A stretch of DNA of 64,000 nucleotides from Chrysaora quinquecirrha (Eukaryota > Cnidaria > Scyphozoa > Semaeostomeae > Pelagiidae), in contig JACTAT010000117.1 in the NCBI GenBank assembly GCA_014526335.1, forward strand, positions 62,001-126,000, in the 5' to 3' direction. Position numbers and translations under genes: made by a program. Numbering within the stretch: the first letter of the stretch is position 1; every line of letters starts with the position of its first letter. The notes beneath the pieces were generated by a model. It was not told the DNA's origin. It saw only the letters and a list, made by a program, of their open reading frames with translations, and did not search any database. Positions 57,121 to 64,000 of this stretch are shown here, one piece after another.

Positions 57121-60100
57121 TCACTCAGGCTCATCATCTGGATGTTGTTCATTGTAATTGTCAAGCCATTCTTGACTTGGCTCTTTCAATCCCTTTACAT
57201 AATCACCACCTTTGCCATCGATGTATACTTCAGCTGGATTTTCTGGCTTTGGAGGCTCCCTTCCAATAATCATCAACACCACCATGGCAACGATTCCAAC
57301 GATCGATGCAACCTGTCCAATCACTGGGAGGCATTCAACTTCAACAAAAAGCCCAATGAAACTTGTGAGTGTGACAACAGCAAATGATGCACCCTAAAAG
57401 AAAGTCCCAACTATTATTAACATGCATTAAAGTATTTACAATATTTGCAATAAGTTCATTAGCTACTGTGGGTATTTCCCCATATGTACGACACATCCTT
57501 CCAGAAGATGAAAACCAATTTTTATTGCCTAATATCCTCAATACAAAACAATACGAAGCTAAGAATTTCTTCACCAAAGTAAGAAGGAAAAACAATATCC
57601 GGGCAATCCCTACAATTACAAGGTCAAGAAAATACTCGAATTTCTTTTTTCATAAGGGTCAAGAGTTAATTATCAAGAGTTGACATGTAGAATTCCATCC
57701 CACCTTCCAGCCACTTGTCTCATATTTCCACTTTTGTTTAATTTTCTCAGACAATAGGATTATGTCTGGTGCTTGCGCATAATGAGCAATTTCATCCCAA
57801 CGTCCAGCTTTCATCCCTCCTTCCAGCGTTTATATGAGGAAATTTCATCCCACCCAGGTGAGATCCCACCACTCAACGAGTGAGATCTCATCTGACCGGA
57901 ATGAAACGTTTTCCATATAGACAGAAGATGAAAATCACAAAGGTTTGTATTGGAAGGTGAGATGTCACCTCTCAGCTACAGGGCTGGAAGGTGGGATGAT
58001 TTTCCCCATATAAAAAGACCCTAAGGATATAAACGTTTTTGTCGCTAGAGGTACTCATTAACAATTTCTAAGATACTTGCGGAGAAGTAAGGCTTACTCA
58101 TGTCTAAGATTCCCTAGCAATGCCTTATCAACACGAATTTACCACCTAAAACAACAGGAACTCATGATTAGAGAGTTTTGAGGAAGCTTGTTGGTCTGGA
58201 CACCCTATTAATATAATCCTCTGAACGAATTCGAGGCTCGCTCTTAGTGTCTTATAATGCACCAATAGACGAAAAATACCATATCTTCTTTTCAGGTTTT
58301 CCGTTAAGATTGAATAGTTGCAGTGCCAACCCTCCCCTGTTTATTCTAGCTTCCTAGAAATTAGGCCCTAAGGGGCTGGTTATATGGAAGAAATTCTCCC
58401 CTCTTGTCGGGATGAAAAATTATGAGGGTATTTTTGTCCCTGTGTTATATGAGGAAAACATCATCCTGGGATAGCGGGACGGGACGTTTTTTCTCTATAC
58501 GCGAGAAAATTTATATCTCATTTAGAAGCTATTATATCTCATAATCACGCGAAAAGTTTTATTTCTCATTTAAAAGATCTTCTACCATAGCCGAAGACCA
58601 TCGAAACTGCTTTGTTTTAGCACCTTCACCCGTAGCCTCTGTCTTAACCACAATAATAAAAGCTTTGCTTAAAAATATGGTTGTATTACGCATGTGTATA
58701 ACTCTAAGGGTGAAAATTGTCCCGGCTAGGCGGGATGAATTGTATTAAAATGCAAAGAAATCATCCCGCCTAGCCGAGATCCCGTTTAAATACCAACGGG
58801 GACATCGCTTTCCGGGAAGATATTCTATCATGAAACTCAAACGTGAAAAGCATAAAGAAATAACAGTAGAGGCGAGATCTCGGCAAAATGTCCTGTCTCG
58901 GAAAAGTGGGACAATTTCTTCCATATACCCAGGCCCTAAGAGTAACTAGAACAGGGTGCCTAATGAAGTAGTCACTGCAAAGTCAGTGAAACTGTATTAT
59001 AGGACTGTATATATGATTAAGCCTTCATGGCTGTATATGTGTAATATCATGGATTGATATCTTAACAAACCTGAATGATATCAAGAACCTTGACTGCAAC
59101 AGGTGCACCATCAACAAAATCTTTGTATATCTGAAATCCAATCATAACACAGGCTGCAGCACCAGCAATTACACCAACAAGTTTGGCCGCCTTTTCAGCA
59201 AATTTGAACATTTTGCCCCATTTTGATGTCATCACTTCTAGTTCACCCTCAGTTTTAGCAACAGCACTGGCAACAGCTTCATTTGTTGACAACTCAATCC
59301 CTGTTTCCGAGAAAAGGGGGATATAAGTTCAATACAGAATGATGCACAATAGCTGCTGAAGATAGTTGGAATAAACTCGCATTTAAGTTTGATTTATTAA
59401 AATTCCTTTGCAGTTCATCTAGCAATTGCAAGATACAAATTCCCTCACCCTCACTACTGGTATAAAACAAAACATTCGTAGTAAAGAATAGAACACGAAA
59501 CCAGTTGAGGGCAAATAACTTTTCCTTGAATAAACGCAAGCTTTCATATGAGAGGGGTTTGCTTAATGGAGTTAGAAAATCATTGCACTTATGAAGATCT
59601 TGGCAGTGTCTAACTCAAGTGCTTTTATGGACAGGAGCGTCCATTCTTACAAATAGGAAGAAGCAAGAAAAATTGATTTTTGATTTAAGAGAACGACGGT
59701 AAAGAAAGGTAACAAATAGGTCAATAGCTTACCCTCAACAGCAGAAGCACCATCGGTTATCAAACTTCTGTAGCCAGTTAGAATCGCCTCACTATTTTTA
59801 GCTGTACCAAATGTCTTTATCCATTCCAATGTCTGCTGCCCTTTTATACAAGCTTCATCAAAAGCCTCAAGCACTTTTGGCCCTGCTGTAGCAAATGCTT
59901 TTAATCCCATGTGAATTGTGTCCAAAACTACAACAGCTCTTGCTTCTGGAGGAAGTGTATCCCAAGCCATGAATGATGTAAGAGTACCCATAATTGACAA
60001 TCCCCAAAATGCAAATGAAAGTACTGAGCTTAAACCATTGAAAGCTTTTGAAATATTTGGATGAGCATCAAACCACTTTTTTGCTGACTTGAAAAGTTTA

Positions 60101-63100
60101 TCCCATTGTACCCCAGTTTCACTGAAATACATATGAATAACATCAGTAGCCATATTGATCATATGCTCTACTCCTTCAGTTGCAAGTTCTTCCATTGTGA
60201 TTCCGTAAGCTTCTGCCAAATCTTGCATTTGCTGTTTGTAGGCAGCAACGATTTCTTTAGTACCTTCATCTCCACCAGCTAGAATATAGTCAACAAGACC
60301 CTTTATCAAATCTCCCATGATATCAATCATGAAATCTTGATAGTCTTCATTTCCATCGAAATACTCAGAGTTGATTCCCAATCTTTTTGTTAAAACTGTG
60401 CAATAGAAATCTGCAGCATAATTCTGGTCAGGATTCTCTGGCCGGGGTTTATCTGTAAGGCAGTAAAGAACCATGGATTGCTTCTGTGTCTTTGACATGT
60501 CTTGCTCTATCACCGCTAGAGTTGCAAAGGTGTTCAGCTTATCTTCAGTTGTGATGTAATCATACAATTCTTTGGCCCATTGCTCTCCACCTTTAGAGGA
60601 GTTTATGTAATCTTGAATGCGTGGGATTTTCTCAAGATAGGCTAGTCTTCCAAGCTTATTGTTTGCTTGGTTATAGTCAGGATCTTGCGAAAGGCAGCCC
60701 TCATCATTACCAGCCCAGTAATATAGCAACTTATTCTTCATGACTTCGTCAAACTTTTCTTCTAGAGAACTGTCAGTTGACAAGGCATTCATCAAATAAG
60801 CATTGGCCATACGATTACCGAAAAACTCAGGGTATGCATCAGCGCACTCCTGCTCAATTGTATTTAGTGTAGGTTTCACCGTCCCAAGAATTTTCTTCAG
60901 ATCGTCTTCATCCATGTCGTATTTCATCACCTTTTGAACCAAAGTGAACGTCAGGTCATGCATCTCTTGTGGGTCAGGTGGTGTAAGCAAGAACAGCTCA
61001 CTTACACTTAAATCATTATCAGCTGATTTCATCATTTGATAGGCCATTGGAGCTGGTGCAACTTCATCTGTTGTCGGCTTGAGATTATGCATGCTTCTCT
61101 TCAGGCATTCTTTCCTTGCAATGTCTAGCAACTCATCACTGTCATCTTGACCTAGTCGGTCAAACTCTCCTTTCCACTCATATGTTTCTCCCTTGAAATC
61201 ATGATCTTCTGGATCAAAGGTTATGCAATAGCCAGAGAAAGACATGTAATCCCAATTAAACACACCATAGAATTTGACATATCCCAAGAAAGACATATAA
61301 TCGGTTGGCACGTCTACACTTACAATCAAGTTGTTATCTCCATCTACAGAAAACTGTACTTGGTTGTCTATTGGATCCAAAAATGCCATATTGGGAAGAA
61401 TGCTCATATTCGCAATTAGAGTTGTGCCTTCAGTGCCTATCTCTAGCTCACCAGTGTCAGTCCATTCATCATCCGTTTTGGCAAAAAAACTCTCTGGATC
61501 ACTTTTAAGAGGACCTTTAGAATGTTTGTAGATGCTTGTACTAGGGCCAACAGAGAAATTAGCTGCTTGAATGGTACTCGTGGCATTTCTTTCTCTCGTC
61601 AAGCAGACATATCCTCGTCCAGTGAACCAACCACCTCCAAACAATTTAATGCAGCCGTGTTCCCACATTCCGCCAGGAACTGGTCTGGTCCACAATATGT
61701 GTTGCTTATCTGCAAATTTGGCAATAGGAACATACTGGTTGCCTAGAAATAAATGGCCCTTGAGAAATGCCATCTCTGTCGGCATTGAATATGAGCTGGA
61801 TGTTGGCAAATCAGATTGATAAGTGAAGCTGAGGCGCGGAAATGTCACGTCTTGTAAGTAAAGCTTTTCTGAACCTTGCTTTGTTTGATGCAAGTGGCGG
61901 TCGATGCGCTTTTCGCTAAGTGCAAGAATCGCTTTTGCAGGACCAGGACCCATTATTTTACTTAAAGAAGGCTCCAGTTTCTTAAGATGTTCTTGAACCT
62001 TTTTCTGTTCTTTGAATGAAACATTCTGCAATCCATCGACAACAGTTTGTATTGTTATCTCAGGGTAGTTCTGGCAAACCAGATATCCATTAGCATGATA
62101 AGAGCGAGGTCCTTCTCTTGTGTGCACTCCATAGAACTGTGTACCAGCTGGATACATCTTTCCTTTAATGAATTGAATCTTAACCCATTCATATTCAATA
62201 TTACCATGGTCATTGCTCTTAATCTTTCGAACATAATCACCTGGAGTTAAACGACCAACATCCAGCCATTTGTTTTCTTTTCTTGCAATAGTTGGATCGA
62301 TTGCTCTCCAGCCATCTTGTGTCCAAAATGGATGACAAGCTAAGAAGAAAGGCTCTTCGTCGTTGAAACCAAATGCCATTGAATCACGTTCAAGAATCAC
62401 TCCTGCTTTCTCGGATGAGACAATGCCAAGATTTCCATGCCAACCCACGATTTTATCATTCTCTTGCAAATGCTCAATTGTTACGTCTGTGTTACTATCA
62501 AGAAGGACCAGCGTTCCTGCTAAAAAGCATCCATGCTCATTCATCCCTTCTGGACAGTAGTCAGTAACGTTGTGTGAAATTCCTTTTCCAGTTGTGAGCT
62601 TAAGTTGCTTTGGACCAGAATCCCACTTGAGCCATTCTGCTGCCTTTTTACCATAGGTCGTCTCAGTATGAATATCTTGCCAACTTATCATACCGGCAAA
62701 GTGCCACTTTCCATAATAACTCTCAAATGCTTTAGTGCAGGATGCTTGAACTTTGTTGAAGTAAGGGTCGTTGATGAGCCAGGATGCCACGAAATCCAAA
62801 TGATTATCGGTTGTTACAAAAGCCAAAACTGGTTTAACTAATTCTTCACTGCTGAAGGATTTCCATTTATCTGCAATCTGGTCGATCTTTGAAGATCCCA
62901 TCACTTGTAGCATGAAAAACTTCATTTTAGCTGGCAATGCAACTTGAGAGCCAAGCTGTCTTACAATTGTTCCAATGATGTAGACTTCATTTTGGAGAAT
63001 TTCCTCTAGTTTCGGTAGCCATTTGTTTTTGTCATCAAAATATTCTTTCATTCCTTTTCGAAAGAGATCTTCAGCGAGCAAACCTCTTCCCATTTCAGAA

Positions 63101-63183
63101 CCATCTTTGCCATGGATCAAATTCTTCCAATAATCATCAGATTCTTCACCTTTTGTTGTACAATTGAAACCGAAAGATGAGAC
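57121..63183 (-). CDS. Large Hint-domain protein, three 3' exons (5' end missing)
   Basis: Exons 59733-63183, 59071-59300 and 57121-57393 join in phase and give 1317 aa after the splice at 63183. No in-frame ATG precedes it, so an upstream exon with the start is missing. A Hint (intein/hedgehog-type self-processing) domain spans roughly nucleotides 62535-62075. It opens with GCFLAGTLVLLDSNTDVTIEH, with Cys at the splice-type position. It contains FFLACHPFWTQDGW and ends SYHANGYLVCQN followed by Tyr. Lack of Cys/Ser/Thr after the final Asn suggests cleavage rather than protein splicing. The rest is not recognised: an N-terminal 230-aa region, a long central part with beta-rich then helical segments, and a C-terminus with Ala/Gly-rich hydrophobic segments (AGAAACVMIG; SIVGIVAMVVLMIIG) and an acidic PPKPENP tail. 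Similar Hint proteins are known from bacteria and fungi, so horizontal transfer is possible. Confidence 0.8.
57695..58011. mobile_element. MITE-like inverted repeat in the Hint gene's last intron
   Basis: CCATCCCACCTTCCAGC at 57695 is inverted at about 57983-57998 (GCTGGAAGGTGGGATG), with further inner hairpins (GGTGAGATCCCACC, GAGTGAGATCTCATC). There is no coding capacity. Confidence 0.55.
58371..58937. mobile_element. MITE with AGGGGCTGGTTATATGGAAG ends in the Hint gene's last intron
   Basis: The left arm (AGGGGCTGGTTATATGGAAG, then AAATT) matches the right arm in inverted form (AATTTCTTCCATATACCCAG, then GCCCT). The inner repeats are of CGGGATGA/TCATCCCG type. The termini resemble those of 42057-42471. 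Confidence 0.65.
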
Positions 63184-63231
63184 CTGTTGTAAAAAATTTT
63201 CACTGTAATTATCGTTATCAAAAATTATCAA

Positions 63232-64000
63232 ATAATTTATTCGATTACCCTGTGTTTCATTAGCGAACTATTTTTGTGTATATGCGCTGCTGTGACCATG
63301 GCTTTTTGCGTGATTTGGTGCAAAGTCACAACTTGAAGGGTACTGTTAGCACAATGTGAAGTTACAGATAGACAATAAATATGAACAAGTGAACTTTGAA
63401 GTCGTCGTAAGTCATGAAATCAATGAACATGTTATAGCGCCAAACAAATTATCACAAAATAACATAAACAAGGTTCCGGACAAAAGTATTACATATTCAT
63501 GTGTTCACAATTCACATTATCAAATGAAAGAGACCTTTCTGGTGACTCACAGTAAAGAAATGCATTTGACAGATATTTTATAAAAATAATTAGTCAAGGA
63601 GAGAATGAGAAATTATGAATTCCCTCTTTCTAAAGATTTTTAATTTCGTGTTTCATCAGAATTGTAGCTCGACCAGAAGCTTAATTTCTGCGATAAGATT
63701 TGAATTCTTGTAGGGTATGCGGTATCTATTCTTCCCCTTTCATATATGGTGAGAAAATTGTTTTTAATTTCAAACATAGCTACTAGTTAAACCCTTTAAG
63801 GGGCAAATTATGGATATTCATTATTTCGGGCTGAAACTTTCAGGATAATTAGACTATGGGTGTAAATAGCATAAATTCATTTAAAATTTGTGTCTGGGGG
63901 CGCATGTGCGATGTTTGATAATTTATTCCCCTCAAATGGTTAATATGTTCTGGCAGCTACCACCTTAACAAAATTCAGTTGTTAGTATGACAATATGAAA
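63232..64000. other. Right edge, no gene seen
   Basis: The missing 5' exon of the Hint gene could lie here or outside. I find no convincing minus-strand exon with a signal peptide and donor. AT-rich DNA without a recognised repeat. Confidence 0.35.

Noticed and set aside
1..64000. CRISPR arrays, bacterial operons, rRNA or tRNA genes
   Set aside because: The spliced genes and transposon types show eukaryotic nuclear DNA; no spacer-repeat array, rRNA segment or A/B-box pair was found by eye.

Overview
The window reads as nuclear DNA of an invertebrate animal, most likely a cnidarian and probably an anthozoan. The reasons are short GT-AG introns, AT-rich intergenic DNA crowded with small inverted-repeat transposons, Penelope-type retroelement remnants, a class C GPCR expansion and an animal gene with a Hint domain. 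The species assignment is inference. Gene models were built by eye from splice sites, reading phase and family motifs.

Layout, left to right. An internal exon of a TMX2-like thioredoxin transmembrane protein (75-204) is followed by Penelope-like retroelement debris (333-1525), a pentanucleotide satellite (1948-2512), a 3.45 kb foldback-like structure of about 152 bp tandem repeats (2617-6069) and a hAT-like MITE. A single-exon SH2/SOCS-box gene lies at 8324-8914. A complete seven-exon UBE2G2 ubiquitin-conjugating enzyme gene runs from 9816 to 15565, with several MITEs in its introns and one 75 bp before its ATG.

From 15.4 to 42.9 kb there is a tandem segmental duplication. Each unit carries a class C (metabotropic-glutamate-like) receptor gene on the minus strand and, on the plus strand at its 3' end, a copy of the last coding exon of UBE2G2. 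Receptors 1 and 2 are nearly identical. Receptor 3 is diverged in the ligand-binding domain but almost unchanged in the cysteine-rich region and first membrane helices. A 6153 bp, apparently intact DNA transposon (30795-36947, 6 bp target duplication AGAATG) sits upstream of receptor 2. It encodes a 515-aa D,D,E transposase and, convergently, a 751-aa protein with a UBZ-like zinc finger and a complete HECT domain.

From 42.9 to 57 kb the sequence is repeat-rich and has no recognised host gene. It holds a nested palindrome with hammerhead-like motifs (45.0-47.2 kb), a mariner-like MITE, degenerate copies of the receptor upstream module (50-51 kb), a 20 bp minisatellite, and a transposon-like unit with inverted minisatellite arms around a frameshifted ORF (55335-56736).

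The right end (57121-63183, minus strand) holds three exons of a large protein with an intein/hedgehog-type Hint domain. Its N-terminal exon lies outside or is not recognised.

The most notable items are the transposon with its own UBZ-HECT ubiquitin-ligase-like gene, the triplicated UBE2G2 terminal exon, the mosaic receptor array and the animal Hint protein.
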